DNA from: Hyphomonas sp. CY54-11-8
GTDB taxonomy: Bacteria; Pseudomonadota; Alphaproteobacteria; Caulobacterales; Hyphomonadaceae
Direction of reading: 5' to 3'
Length of the DNA stretch: 64,000 nt
NCBI RefSeq assembly: GCF_000682735.1
Contig: NZ_AWFD01000007.1
Coordinates: 1-64,000, forward strand
Positions 44,425 through 54,719 of this stretch are shown piece after piece. The position numbers and the translations under genes were made by a program. Under the pieces are notes generated by a model. The model was not told where the DNA came from. It saw only the letters and a program-made list of their open reading frames with translations, and made no database searches. Position 1 is the first letter of the stretch. Each line of letters starts with the position of its first letter.

Positions 44425-46167
44425 TTACTCCAGCCTGTCTTCAGCCGACTTTGCTTCAGTCGTGTGGAGGTACGCAACCAGTGCCTGAAACTGATCTTTA
44501 TAAAGACTGACGGCAGGCATGGCCGATTCATCGAACCCGGCACCGTCATGGTTGAGCAGCTTTCTCAGACGCGAAGGTGTCCAGCGGCCCTTCACATCCG
44601 CCAGCGCGGCCGAATACGGATAATCTGCAACAGAACCAACACGCCGCCCAAGAACACCGTTCAACGGAGGACCAACAAGCGTCTTGCCGTCTGTTGTATG
44701 ACACGTCCCGCAATAATAGAAGAACACCCGGCTTCCCGTAACCTCTGCCGTTGTTGGGATAGATTCTGCAGCTTGCAATTTTGGCCGCTCGGTCAGGTTT
44801 GCAACCTCGAAAGAAGCTGCTTTATCCCGGTGCTTGTCGCCATTGCGTATGAAGATGAGCCAGCCGGAATCCGTGATGATCGCGACGCGCCCATCTGACA
44901 GGGAAATGATGTCCCGCATACGTTCGCCGATCGATATCGGCTCAGCATAGGTAATGTCGTCACCTTCCGTTTTCAGGGCGTAGAGCGTATTTCCTGCAAG
45001 CGAGGCCACCAGAAGATGCTCGTCCCATTCGGGAAACTCTTCCGCACTGGGTTCAATTAGATTGGAAATCCCGATCGACGGCACAAAGGCGAACCGCGGG
45101 CGTTCGAAACCAACCTGCTTTCCGGGATGCGGATTGAATGGCCAAGGAACCGCACCATAGTTTGTGCCATACGTTGCAATCGGCCATCCATAGTTTTTAC
45201 CCTGCTGGATCAGGTTGACCTCATCCCCGCCACGCGGACCATGTTCTGTTTCCCAAACCCTTCCATCGCTGGCGACGAGCAGGCCTTGCGGATTGCGAAA
45301 TCCGCGCGCATAGAAACTGTGGCTGCCATCCTTGAGTGAAATCTCGATGATCTTGCTCAGGTCGTTCTTGTTATCCTGGCCAACCTGATACGGTCCGTCC
45401 ACGCCATCGAACTGATGCGCGCCAAGGGAAAGAAGCAACGTGTCCCCGTTCAGACGCGCAAGACGTCCACCGCCTTCATGTCCTGCCAGGCGCATTCCGG
45501 TTGATTTGACCGGGATGCACGGGTCCGTGAAAAAAATCTCGTCCCACGCTCCGGACACGGCATGTACGCCCGCATCATCCTTCGCCAACTGTGTGTGCGA
45601 CACCACGACCTCGAAACATCCATTCCGATAGCGGTGATGGCTGACATACAGGTCATATAGATTCCCGCCAGCCGGAATGCTCAACAGGTCGAAGGTCCGG
45701 AATTCGCTCAGCTGAAAGATCGGATCCTGAAACAGCTCCGACTGCGTCAACTCCTCCAGCCCCATCGGAACATGCAGCCCTTGGATCCGGTGGAGACTGT
45801 TCTGCCTGTCCAGGTAACCGAATTCGCCCAGCCGTGTGACATACAGGATGTCTCCATCAACCTCCTCCAGCGCCCAGATGGCTGGACTGCCGTTCGGAGA
45901 CAGGCTGATGCGGGCAATCTGAAGCGGGAAGAAATGCGTCTGGATCGTCTCCCAGGTGACAACATCTTCAGCCGCGGGCGCTTCGAAGCGCGCCAGCGCC
46001 GGCTGAAAAATCTTCTCATTCACCTTTTCGAGCGTGTTGTTCTTTCCGGCCCAATACCCGACTGCCGCCGCACAGATCAGAAGGAAGCCAAGGCCGGCAA
46101 GAAGCAGGAGGACCAGGGCTATTCGGCGCCATCGCGGTGATATCGGAAGGACATCGAGCAATTTCAT
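44425..46167 (-). CDS. Membrane-anchored PQQ-type sugar dehydrogenase (GSDH fold) fused to cytochrome c
   Basis: A 580-residue protein. One helix (about 17-40) anchors it in the membrane. Residues about 80-455 form a glucose/sorbosone dehydrogenase beta-propeller with ARGFRNPQGL, VWETEHGPRGGDEVNLI and GKNYGWP, which bind PQQ and calcium in soluble aldose dehydrogenases. A C-terminal cytochrome c domain has the haem motif CGTCH and a later Met (SAMPAVS). Electrons from sugar oxidation would pass to the fused haem and then the respiratory chain. The ATG at 46167 has GGAGAAG upstream. Whether it oxidises a free sugar or a glycan precursor is unknown. Confidence 0.85.
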   Translation of the reverse strand: MKLLDVLPISPRWRRIALVLLLLAGLGFLLICAAAVGYWAGKNNTLEKVNEKIFQPALARFEAPAAEDVVTWETIQTHFFPLQIARISLSPNGSPAIWALEEVDGDILYVTRLGEFGYLDRQNSLHRIQGLHVPMGLEELTQSELFQDPIFQLSEFRTFDLLSIPAGGNLYDLYVSHHRYRNGCFEVVVSHTQLAKDDAGVHAVSGAWDEIFFTDPCIPVKSTGMRLAGHEGGGRLARLNGDTLLLSLGAHQFDGVDGPYQVGQDNKNDLSKIIEISLKDGSHSFYARGFRNPQGLLVASDGRVWETEHGPRGGDEVNLIQQGKNYGWPIATYGTNYGAVPWPFNPHPGKQVGFERPRFAFVPSIGISNLIEPSAEEFPEWDEHLLVASLAGNTLYALKTEGDDITYAEPISIGERMRDIISLSDGRVAIITDSGWLIFIRNGDKHRDKAASFEVANLTERPKLQAAESIPTTAEVTGSRVFFYYCGTCHTTDGKTLVGPPLNGVLGRRVGSVADYPYSAALADVKGRWTPSRLRKLLNHDGAGFDESAMPAVSLYKDQFQALVAYLHTTEAKSAEDRLE

Positions 46168-46309
46168 GGAAATCTTCTCCAACGCCCTGTTATCGTGCCG
46201 ATATTAGCGCAATTTCCATGCCGGGGACACACAGCATTCACCCGACTTCTTTGTTCAAAGAAGACCGGAACACAAAGGATGCATTCACAGATCTGCACAT
46301 GCCGGACCT

Positions 46310-47755
46310 TCAGGATTCTGCGCCACGATTAATGAGGATCATAGATCTTTCTGCGCGAAGCATCTCCACACGCCCCGTGAATTCCAGTTCGATTTCGGCC
46401 AGGAAGTCTTCCCGTCCGGCATCGGCATCCAGGACATGCTCAAACCAGATAATGTTCGGGCACTTCCCGGCCGCTGGCACGGTGTCGCCCTTCTGAAGTT
46501 CTTCAAACGAGAAGCCGTTGCGGCTGGCATAATATTCCAGGCCATACCGGACAGCATGTGTCATCATATAGTCGGCCTCAGATTTTCTCGTAGGCTCGGT
46601 AAAAATGCGTGAAGACTGACAATCCTCCAACAATCCGGCAACCGTCTGCGCTCCTGCCCGCCAGCCCGTTTTGTCATAAGTGTCCTTGTAGATTGCGCGC
46701 CCCTGGGACAGGAGCGCAAACACGCAGACCGCGATCACAGACCATCGCGGCGCTTGCGGTCCTCCCGCCAGCAGTGCCAGCGCGGTGATGATGCATCCCC
46801 CCGCTGCAATCAGGTACCGGTCAATGATGAGCGGCCGGACAGCATTGGCCAACACGAGGAAGCCGAAAAATCCGATCAGGACAGCGATCAGGACAAGCGG
46901 GTCGCGAACGTCCTTCCAGCTCAGGCGGCGCTCCAGCAGCAGGAGCAGGACATACACCGAGAGCCCGAATGCGACCAGGTTCCTGGCACCCGCCGACCAG
47001 ATCTCGTCGATCATAACGAAAATTGCGTCGATCCGGCCCGTCTGAATCCAGTCGATGATGTCGGGACCGGAAGACAGACTCTGGATTATGAATAGCAACA
47101 CGGCCGGCACCGCAGCAGCCGCGCTCACACAAAGGAAAGGCACGACACCCCGGCCCCGCTTCACCAGAATCAGTGCGAGCGTCATAAGCCCGCCCATGAA
47201 AGTCGAGAAATAGTGCAGGTTCACGAAGATCGCGAGCGACAGGCCCCAGAACAGCAATGGCTGCCACTCCCACCGCTGTTCACGCAGCTCCATCTGGAGA
47301 AGAACCCGCGCCAGTACGGCGACGGCAATGCCGGAAGAGAAGACCAGAAAATAGGCCCTCAGGTCCGGAAAAGTGCTCAGGAACATCGGCGATGAGGCAT
47401 AGAGCGCGAGAAGTACGCATATCTGTCCTCGGTCGAGCGCCTTCTGCCGATAAGCATACCATGCAGCGCCAAGAACCAGCGGCACACCCAGAATATTCAG
47501 CGCCCGCAGGGCCCCGACATCCGTGACACCGAGTTTCTCGAAAATCTGGATCAGAAGATAGTGAAGGGGCGGATGAACCTCATTCGCCATGATCATCCAG
47601 AACTGGCCCCAGCTCTGTTCTGGTCTGGTCGAGGCGAGCGTCCAGAACTCGTCGAGCCAAAGCCCGCGGCCAAGCAATCCGATCACGGTCAGAAGTCCCA
47701 GCCCAAGGGCCAGAACGGCCAGAAGCCATTCCGTTCTCTCGATTGACCATTTCAT
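46310..47755 (-). CDS. GT39-like (ArnT/PMT-type) GT-C glycosyltransferase
   Basis: A 481-residue polytopic protein with about eleven helices. The first periplasmic loop has GLWLDEFWT with the Asp-Glu typical of GT39/GT83 polyprenyl-phosphate sugar transferases, followed by NEVHPPLHYLL, a common second signature of this group. The last 120 residues are soluble. It would transfer a sugar from a lipid carrier to a periplasmic acceptor. The 142-bp gap to the dehydrogenase suggests a separate or weakly linked transcript. Confidence 0.8.
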   Translation of the reverse strand: MKWSIERTEWLLAVLALGLGLLTVIGLLGRGLWLDEFWTLASTRPEQSWGQFWMIMANEVHPPLHYLLIQIFEKLGVTDVGALRALNILGVPLVLGAAWYAYRQKALDRGQICVLLALYASSPMFLSTFPDLRAYFLVFSSGIAVAVLARVLLQMELREQRWEWQPLLFWGLSLAIFVNLHYFSTFMGGLMTLALILVKRGRGVVPFLCVSAAAAVPAVLLFIIQSLSSGPDIIDWIQTGRIDAIFVMIDEIWSAGARNLVAFGLSVYVLLLLLERRLSWKDVRDPLVLIAVLIGFFGFLVLANAVRPLIIDRYLIAAGGCIITALALLAGGPQAPRWSVIAVCVFALLSQGRAIYKDTYDKTGWRAGAQTVAGLLEDCQSSRIFTEPTRKSEADYMMTHAVRYGLEYYASRNGFSFEELQKGDTVPAAGKCPNIIWFEHVLDADAGREDFLAEIELEFTGRVEMLRAERSMILINRGAES

Positions 47756-47912
47756 AATCTACCCCGCCCCACATTCTATGGTTCGTCCCAAAAATTCCGT
47801 AGCACGCCGCCGGTTGGTCAGGCAACCGCACGTAATTAAACGCATCTACCAGTTATTGCAGGAGTATTTGGAGCGAGCGTTCTGAGCAGAAGGTGCAACC
47901 AAAACGATCAAA

Positions 47913-47997
47913 TGGTGCGGATGAGAGGACTCGAACCTCCACGCCTTGCGGCGCTGGAACCTAAATCCAGTGCGTCTACCAATTCCGCCACATCCGC
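47913..47997 (-). tRNA. tRNA-Leu (anticodon UAG), CCA encoded
   Basis: The minus strand folds into an 85-nt tRNA with acceptor GCGGATG/CATCCGC, D-arm GGCGGAATTGGTAGACGC, anticodon stem CTGGA/TCCAG with loop TTTAGGT (anticodon TAG), a long class II variable arm and T-loop GGTTCGAGTCC. The 3' CCA is encoded (47915-47913). The long variable arm and A73 fit leucine. Confidence 0.97.
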
Positions 47998-48136
47998 GTT
48001 CCGGCGGAACCCTTAAGCGAGAGCGCGCGCGGGCACAACGGGTCACTGCACCGGAAGGCGCGCTATAAATGGTCCTACCATGGTGTATTCATGGTGTTCT
48101 TCATTGCCTGAGCGGCGGCTTATCCAACACCCTGGA

Positions 48137-49579
48137 TCAGCCAATCTCGCCGTGCAGCGCGCTCAGGATGTCAGGCACCTGACGCTCAAGGTCTTCCGAA
48201 ATCAGACCCGCCCCGACGCGCCGCCCGGCCTCGCCATGAATCCATGCCGCCATGCTAGCCGCGACCAGCGTGTCAATTCCCTGCGCCATCAGGCCACCTG
48301 CAAAGCCCGCCAGAACGTCGCCCGAGCCCGCCGTTGCGAGCCAGCGCGTGGCGTGAATATTGACGACGGCACCGCCATCCGGCTGCGCGATCACTGTGTC
48401 CGGACCCTTCAGGAGCACGGTGCACCCGGTCTTGGACGCAGCCTGCCGCACGGCCTCGACCTTGTTCGTCGCGGTCTCCAGCAGATCCCCGAACAGGCGG
48501 TTGAACTCGCCGATATGCGGGGTCAGCAGGTCCGTTGGGCGGAGACGTTTGAACAGCTCATCCTGTTGTGACTCAAACACAGTCAGCGCGTCAGCATCAA
48601 GCACGGCACGGCCTGGCCCGTTCAGAATTGTCTCCACATTGGCGCGTGTCGACGGCGTGATCCCTGCCCCTGGGCCGGCGATAACAACCGAAGCCGTCTG
48701 GATCGCGCCGGAGAGCTCTTCGGTGCCATCGACAGGCTTCACCATCACGGCCGTCAGTTGGCTGGCATTGACCATCAGCGCCGATGGCGGCGTCAACAAG
48801 GTCGCCAGCCCGGCGCCGATCCGCAGGCCCGCCCGCACCGCCAGCCGCGCTGCGCCCGTTGATGAGACGCCGCCACTCAGGACTTTCAGGTGCCCCCTGC
48901 TATGCTTGTGATCCGCCATGCCGGGTTGCGGCAACAAGCGGAGCCACAGCATCGGACTATTCTCCATCAGCCGCGTCTGCACCGTCACGCCTATGTCGGC
49001 GACCAGGACATTGCCGCAATAGGCAGACGCCGGACGGAGCACATGCGCCGGACGGAGCGCGGCAAACGTGATTGTGCCTTCAGCGATGAAGCATGGCCCC
49101 AACGGTTTTGCCCGCAGGCCACAGATGCCCGACGGCACATCGATAGAGATCACACGACCACCGCGCTGGGCCAGTTGTGCCGCGACACCTTCCAGTGGCC
49201 GGGACAGGCCGCCACCAAACAATCCATCCAGAACAAGATCATGTGGCGCCTCAAGCGCATCTTCCAGCGTGCCGACAGGGCCTTCCCAAAGGGCTGCCGC
49301 CTTGGCAGCATCACCCGTCAGCTCGGCGACCGGCACCATGGAATAGACTTTCACATCCCGCCAAAGCTTCGACAACTTTGCGGCCGCCACGAAGCCGTCG
49401 CCACCATTCCCGCCCGGTCCGCACAGGACCTGAATGGAGCCTTCCGGCCAGTTCGCATGAACAAATTCGGCGACGGCATCGCCGGCGCGCTGCATCAGCT
49501 CGAAACTGTCGAGCCCCTGTGCAAACATCGCCTGCTCGGCGGCCTGCATTTCCTGTGGTGTGAGTATTGGTCTGCCCAT
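48137..49579 (-). CDS. nnr: Bifunctional NAD(P)HX epimerase / ADP-dependent dehydratase
   Basis: A 480-residue repair enzyme that restores hydrated NADH/NADPH. The N-terminal epimerase (about 1-210) has CGPGGNGGDGFVAA; the C-terminal kinase-like dehydratase (about 225-480) has KHSRGHLKVLSGG and TAGSGDVLAGFAGG. The ATG at 49579 gives the normal start MGRPILTPQEM. It lies 7 nt after the histidine phosphatase gene. Confidence 0.94.
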   Translation of the reverse strand: MGRPILTPQEMQAAEQAMFAQGLDSFELMQRAGDAVAEFVHANWPEGSIQVLCGPGGNGGDGFVAAAKLSKLWRDVKVYSMVPVAELTGDAAKAAALWEGPVGTLEDALEAPHDLVLDGLFGGGLSRPLEGVAAQLAQRGGRVISIDVPSGICGLRAKPLGPCFIAEGTITFAALRPAHVLRPASAYCGNVLVADIGVTVQTRLMENSPMLWLRLLPQPGMADHKHSRGHLKVLSGGVSSTGAARLAVRAGLRIGAGLATLLTPPSALMVNASQLTAVMVKPVDGTEELSGAIQTASVVIAGPGAGITPSTRANVETILNGPGRAVLDADALTVFESQQDELFKRLRPTDLLTPHIGEFNRLFGDLLETATNKVEAVRQAASKTGCTVLLKGPDTVIAQPDGGAVVNIHATRWLATAGSGDVLAGFAGGLMAQGIDTLVAASMAAWIHGEAGRRVGAGLISEDLERQVPDILSALHGEIG

Positions 49580-49586
49580 AACGGGC

Positions 49587-50126
49587 TCATAGCACGCGTG
49601 TGGCAGCCTGGCTTCCGTATTCAATGACGCGCGGCACCGCACCACTGAAATCGACCTTGGTGATGGAGCAGTGACCAGGCTTGAACACAGTCGTCCGGGT
49701 GTCCTGATCAATCAGGCTGATCACGGCATTGATTGCGACGAAGTGGGAAAAGACCGCTGTATTGTCCGGCAGCAATGCCAGTGCCGCAGCAATCTTCTTG
49801 CGCCAGGCATCATGCTCAGCGCCCTCGGCATCCCATGTGCCGGCCATATAGGCGCGCAGCCATTCCACGCGATCACCCACGCCTTCTGGCGTCTCGATCT
49901 CCGAAACAACCGGCTCGACTTGCGCAGTTACGCCCGCAAGGCGCTCGAACGCGGCCGCGGTTTCCCGGCACCGCTGCATAGGGCTACTGACAGCGCTACG
50001 CGCGCCCAGGTCAAGAAGAGTCGCCGCAGCCGCTTCTGCCTGTTTGTGACCAAGTTCGCTGAGCCCCGGATTGGGGTGGTTGCCCCAACTCGCCGCCGCT
50101 TCGCCATGACGGACGAGATAGATCAT
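49587..50126 (-). CDS. Histidine phosphatase family protein
   Basis: A 179-residue phosphoglycerate-mutase-like phosphatase. The catalytic MIYLVRHGEA motif is at the N-terminus, the second arginine in SSPMQRCRETA, and the second catalytic histidine in FSHFVAINA. Length suits small SixA/GpmB-type phosphatases; the substrate is unknown. GAGG lies about 10 nt before the ATG. Probably co-transcribed with the NAD(P)HX repair gene. Confidence 0.88.
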   Translation of the reverse strand: MIYLVRHGEAAASWGNHPNPGLSELGHKQAEAAAATLLDLGARSAVSSPMQRCRETAAAFERLAGVTAQVEPVVSEIETPEGVGDRVEWLRAYMAGTWDAEGAEHDAWRKKIAAALALLPDNTAVFSHFVAINAVISLIDQDTRTTVFKPGHCSITKVDFSGAVPRVIEYGSQAATRVL

Positions 50127-50984
<858 letters not shown>

Positions 50985-51037
50985 TCCGGCCAGACACACA
51001 AACAAATTCAGCAAATTATTGATGGAGGGCATTTCCA

Positions 51038-52441
51038 ATGGCTGAAAACCTCATGAAGATCATGAAGGATGAAGACGTCCAGTACGTGGACCTTCGTTTC
51101 ACAGACCCGCGCGGCAAGATGCAGCACGTGTCGTTCCACAAGGACATGGTTGACGCCGACTTCTTTATCGATGGCCAGATGTTCGACGGCTCCTCGGTTG
51201 CTGGCTGGAAAGCCATCAACGAGTCTGACATGCTTCTGAAGCCGGACACAGCGTCCGCAATTATCGATCCGTTCTTCCAGCAAACCACACTCGCCGTGAT
51301 GTGTGACGTGCTGGATCCAATCAGCGGCCAGGCCTACAACCGCGACCCGAGGATGACCGCCAAGAAAGCCGAAGCCTATGTGAAGCAGTCCGGCGTTGGC
51401 GATACCGTCTTCTTCGGTCCGGAAGCGGAGTTCTTTGTCTTCGACGATGTGCGCTGGAGCGTTGAGCCCCATAATACCGGCTATTCCTTCGACTCGACTG
51501 AGCTGCCTGTGAACACGGGCAAGGAATACCCGATGGGCAACATGGGCCACCGCCCGGGCCCGAAAGGTGGTTACTTCCCGGTTCCGCCAATCGACTCCGA
51601 ACAGGACATGCGCAGCGAAATGCTGTCGGTCATGGCTGACATCGGCCTCGACCCGGAAAAGCATCACCACGAAGTGGCTCCGGCACAGCACGAACTCGGT
51701 CTGAAATTCTCGACCCTGACCGTGATGGCTGACCGACTTCAGCTCTACAAATACGTGATCCAGAACGTTGCGCATTCCTACGGCAAGACGGCGACTTTCA
51801 TGCCGAAACCGATGTACAAGGACAACGGTTCCGGAATGCACGTGCACCAGTCCATCTGGAGCGGCGGCAAGCCGCTGTTCGCCGGCGACAAGTATGCAGG
51901 CCTGTCCGAGACCTGCCTCTACTACATTGGCGGCATCATCAAGCACGCCAAGGCTCTGAACGCGATCACCAACCCGTCCACCAACAGCTACAAGCGTCTG
52001 GTCCCGGGCTACGAAGCACCGGTCATGCTGGCCTACTCGGCTCGCAACCGTTCGGCCTCGATCCGTATTCCTTTCGGCGACAACCCGAAAGCCAAGCGCA
52101 TCGAAACCCGCTTCCCGGATCCGATGGCGAACCCATACCTCGCCTTCGCAGCCCTGCTCATGGCTGGCCTCGACGGCATCGAGAACAAGATCCATCCGGG
52201 CGACGCCATGGACAAGGACCTCTACGATCTGCCGCCGGAAGAAGCGAAAGCCATTCCGCAGGTCTGCGGCTCGCTGCGTGAGGCTCTTGCTTCCCTCGAT
52301 GCGGACCGTGAGTTCCTCAAGAAGGGCGGCGTCTTCGACGACGATCAGATCGATGCCTACATCGACCTGAAGATGGAAGAAAACATGAAGTACGAGCTCC
52401 ACCCGCACCCGGTCGAGTTCGACATGTACTACAAATACTGA
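51038..52441 (+). CDS. glnA: Glutamine synthetase type I
   Basis: A 467-residue [14 protein letters not shown] (Asp-50 loop), [29 protein letters not shown], the ATP-site [14 protein letters not shown] and the adenylylation Tyr at about 396 in [11 protein letters not shown] are all present, so it is probably regulated by GlnE. GGAGGG lies 9 nt before the ATG. Forms an operon with glnB. Confidence 0.98.
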   Translation: MAENLMKIMKDEDVQYVDLRFTDPRGKMQHVSFHKDMVDADFFIDGQMFDGSSVAGWKAINESDMLLKPDTASAIIDPFFQQTTLAVMCDVLDPISGQAYNRDPRMTAKKAEAYVKQSGVGDTVFFGPEAEFFVFDDVRWSVEPHNTGYSFDSTELPVNTGKEYPMGNMGHRPGPKGGYFPVPPIDSEQDMRSEMLSVMADIGLDPEKHHHEVAPAQHELGLKFSTLTVMADRLQLYKYVIQNVAHSYGKTATFMPKPMYKDNGSGMHVHQSIWSGGKPLFAGDKYAGLSETCLYYIGGIIKHAKALNAITNPSTNSYKRLVPGYEAPVMLAYSARNRSASIRIPFGDNPKAKRIETRFPDPMANPYLAFAALLMAGLDGIENKIHPGDAMDKDLYDLPPEEAKAIPQVCGSLREALASLDADREFLKKGGVFDDDQIDAYIDLKMEENMKYELHPHPVEFDMYYKY

Positions 52442-52482
52442 TCGCTCAGACGATCAGATCACCCGACACACGGGGGAAGGCC

Positions 52483-52508
52483 GGGCCGGTACCGAAAGGT
52501 ACCGGCCC
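52483..52508 (+). terminator. Hairpin terminator after glnA
   Basis: A perfect 11-bp stem (52483-52493 / 52498-52508) capped by a GAAA tetraloop, 41 bp after the glnA stop. The following T tract is weak (TTACCGTTT). Confidence 0.65.
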
Positions 52509-52539
52509 TTACCGTTTCAGGAACCAATCGCGCAAAACA

Positions 52540-52567
52540 AAAGCCCCGGTCCATCGACCGGGGCTTT
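52540..52567 (-). terminator. Terminator of clpX
   Basis: A perfect 11-bp stem (52540-52550 / 52557-52567) with a 6-nt loop. On the minus strand it is followed by TGTTTTG, 27 bp after the clpX stop codon. With the glnA hairpin it insulates the two convergent genes. Confidence 0.8.
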
Positions 52568-52594
52568 GTAACTCTGTCGTCTGGAGACACCAGG

Positions 52595-53857
52595 TCAGCC
52601 AGCTTCTGGCTGGCTCTTCTTGGCGTGAACGTAAAGCGGCTCGGCATTGCCATCGACCACTTCCCCGCTGATCACGACTTCCTCGACACCGCGCAGGTTC
52701 GGCAGTTCGAACATCGTGTCGAGCAGAATGCTCTCCATGATGGAACGCAGCCCCCGTGCACCGGTCTTGCGGACGATGGCGCGGCGGGCCACGGCCGTCA
52801 GCGCATCCGGCGTGAAGGTCAGCTGGACATTCTCCATGTCGAAGAGACGCTGGTACTGCTTCAGCAGTGCGTTCTTCGGCTCGGTCAGGATCTGGATCAG
52901 TGCCTGTTCATCGAGATCTTCCAAGGTGGCAATGACTGGCAGACGGCCGATGAATTCCGGGATCAGGCCGAAACGCTGAAGGTCTTCCGGTTCGACTTCG
53001 CGCAGGATCTCGCCCACGCCGCGGCCTTCCGGATCTTTCACCGGTGCGCCAAAGCCAATCGAGGCCGCTTCGCCGCGCGCAGAGATGATCTTGTCGAGGC
53101 CAGCAAACGCACCGCCACAAATGAACAGGATGTTCGTCGTGTCCACCTGCAGGAATTCCTGCTGCGGGTGCTTGCGTCCGCCTTGCGGCGGTACGGCCGC
53201 GACAGTGCCTTCCATGATCTTCAGAAGCGCCTGCTGGACCCCCTCGCCCGACACGTCGCGGGTGATGGACGGATTGTCCGACTTGCGGGAAATCTTGTCG
53301 ATTTCGTCGATATAGACGATGCCGCGCTGGGCGCGCTCGACATTGTAGTCAGCCGCCTGGAGCAGTTTCAGGACGATGTTCTCGACGTCCTCACCGACAT
53401 AGCCGGCTTCAGTAAGCGTCGTCGCGTCAGCCATCGTGAACGGTACATCCAGGATCCGCGCCAGCGTCTGGGCCAGCAGTGTCTTGCCGCAACCCGTCGG
53501 GCCGACCAGCAGGATGTTGGATTTCGACAGCTCTACGCCATCCGTTTTACCAGCATGAGACAGGCGCTTGTAGTGATTGTGCACGGCAACCGACAGGATG
53601 CGCTTCGCATAGGTCTGTCCGATCACATAGTCGTCAAGCACGTCGCAGATTTCCTGCGGTGTCGGGACGCCTTCGCGAGAGCGGACCAGCGAGGTTTTGT
53701 TTTCCTCGCGGATGATGTCCATGCAGAGTTCAACACATTCATCACAGATGAACACGGTCGGACCAGCAATGAGCTTCTTCACCTCATGCTGGCTTTTGCC
53801 GCAGAACGAGCAGTAAAGCGTGTTCTTGGAGTCGCCTGAGCCGGTTTGTTTGGTCAT
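52595..53857 (-). CDS. clpX: ClpXP protease ATPase subunit ClpX
   Basis: A 420-residue AAA+ unfoldase. The N-terminal zinc-binding domain uses Cys16, Cys19, Cys38 and Cys41. Walker A GPTGCGKT, the pore loop GYVGED, Walker [11 protein letters not shown] and the ClpP-docking IGF-type loop (ASIGFGAPV) are seen. GAGGAAAG precedes the ATG at 53857. Located 125 bp downstream of clpP. Confidence 0.98.
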   Translation of the reverse strand: MTKQTGSGDSKNTLYCSFCGKSQHEVKKLIAGPTVFICDECVELCMDIIREENKTSLVRSREGVPTPQEICDVLDDYVIGQTYAKRILSVAVHNHYKRLSHAGKTDGVELSKSNILLVGPTGCGKTLLAQTLARILDVPFTMADATTLTEAGYVGEDVENIVLKLLQAADYNVERAQRGIVYIDEIDKISRKSDNPSITRDVSGEGVQQALLKIMEGTVAAVPPQGGRKHPQQEFLQVDTTNILFICGGAFAGLDKIISARGEAASIGFGAPVKDPEGRGVGEILREVEPEDLQRFGLIPEFIGRLPVIATLEDLDEQALIQILTEPKNALLKQYQRLFDMENVQLTFTPDALTAVARRAIVRKTGARGLRSIMESILLDTMFELPNLRGVEEVVISGEVVDGNAEPLYVHAKKSQPEAG

Positions 53858-53982
53858 GCTTTCCTCAATGCCGGTTAAGGCTTAACGTGGTTTTAAGCGC
53901 CCAAACCCAGTTCCTTAACAGAACAATATGGGCATTGGCCTGCACTGCAAGTGCCAGGCCGCAATACGCGGGGACGCGCGAT

Positions 53983-54606
53983 CTATTTGTCATCCTCTAC
54001 GGCCCGGCGTTCGAACACCTTGTCGATGATGCCGAATTCCTGGGCTTCCTCAGCTGTGAGGAAGGTATCCCGATCCAGTTTCCGCTCAATTGCGTCGTAG
54101 TCCTGGCCGGTATGCTTGACGTAAATCTGATTCAGGCGCCGCTTAAGATCAATGATTTCTTCGGCATGGCGCTCAATATCCGTCGCAACGCCCTGATAGC
54201 CACCGGACGGCTGGTGGAGCATCACGCGGGCATTTGGCAAGGCAAAACGAGCCCCTGCCTCGCCAGCAGCGAGCAAAAGCGAGCCCATGGAGGCCGCTTG
54301 GCCAATACAGACTGTGGACACCGAGCACCGGATAAACTGCATGGTGTCATAAATCGCCAGACCAGACGACACATAACCGCCGGGGCTATTGATATACATG
54401 GCGATTTCTTTTTTCGGGTTTTCCGATTCGAGAAACAGCAGCTGAGCTGTAATCAGGGCGGCCATGCCATCATCGATACCACCGGTCACGAAGATGATCC
54501 GCTCTTTCAGAAGGCGCGAAAAGATGTCGAACGCCCGTTCGCCACGGCTGGTCTGCTCCACCACCATGGGGACTAGGTTGAGGGCAGTCTGGTACGAATT
54601 TGACAT
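53983..54606 (-). CDS. clpP: ATP-dependent Clp protease proteolytic subunit
   Basis: A 207-residue serine protease that forms the double-heptamer chamber. Ser106 in GQAASMGS and His131 in MLHQPSGG are the catalytic residues; [12 protein letters not shown] is the substrate-strand loop. The length is typical. clpX follows in the same direction; both are probably needed for CtrA-type proteolysis in such bacteria (inference). Confidence 0.97.
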   Translation of the reverse strand: MSNSYQTALNLVPMVVEQTSRGERAFDIFSRLLKERIIFVTGGIDDGMAALITAQLLFLESENPKKEIAMYINSPGGYVSSGLAIYDTMQFIRCSVSTVCIGQAASMGSLLLAAGEAGARFALPNARVMLHQPSGGYQGVATDIERHAEEIIDLKRRLNQIYVKHTGQDYDAIERKLDRDTFLTAEEAQEFGIIDKVFERRAVEDDK

Positions 54607-54719
54607 AAGTCGGGCCTCGGGCGTCGAAAAAAGGAATCTCTACTTTGCCAGAACTGGCAGAATGACTGATATTTGTCCACGCAGGCAGTGCTGCAAGAGG
54701 CGTTCCGCTGTGGAAAGCC

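Noticed and set aside
51008..52408. 466-codon open frame antisense to glnA
   Set aside because: It mirrors the glnA codon pattern and encodes a His/Val/Arg-rich sequence without domains; glnA is certain. GC-rich third positions create such shadows.
52625..53839. 404-codon open frame antisense to clpX
   Set aside because: No ribosome-binding site or domain; clpX fills the same span with all its motifs.
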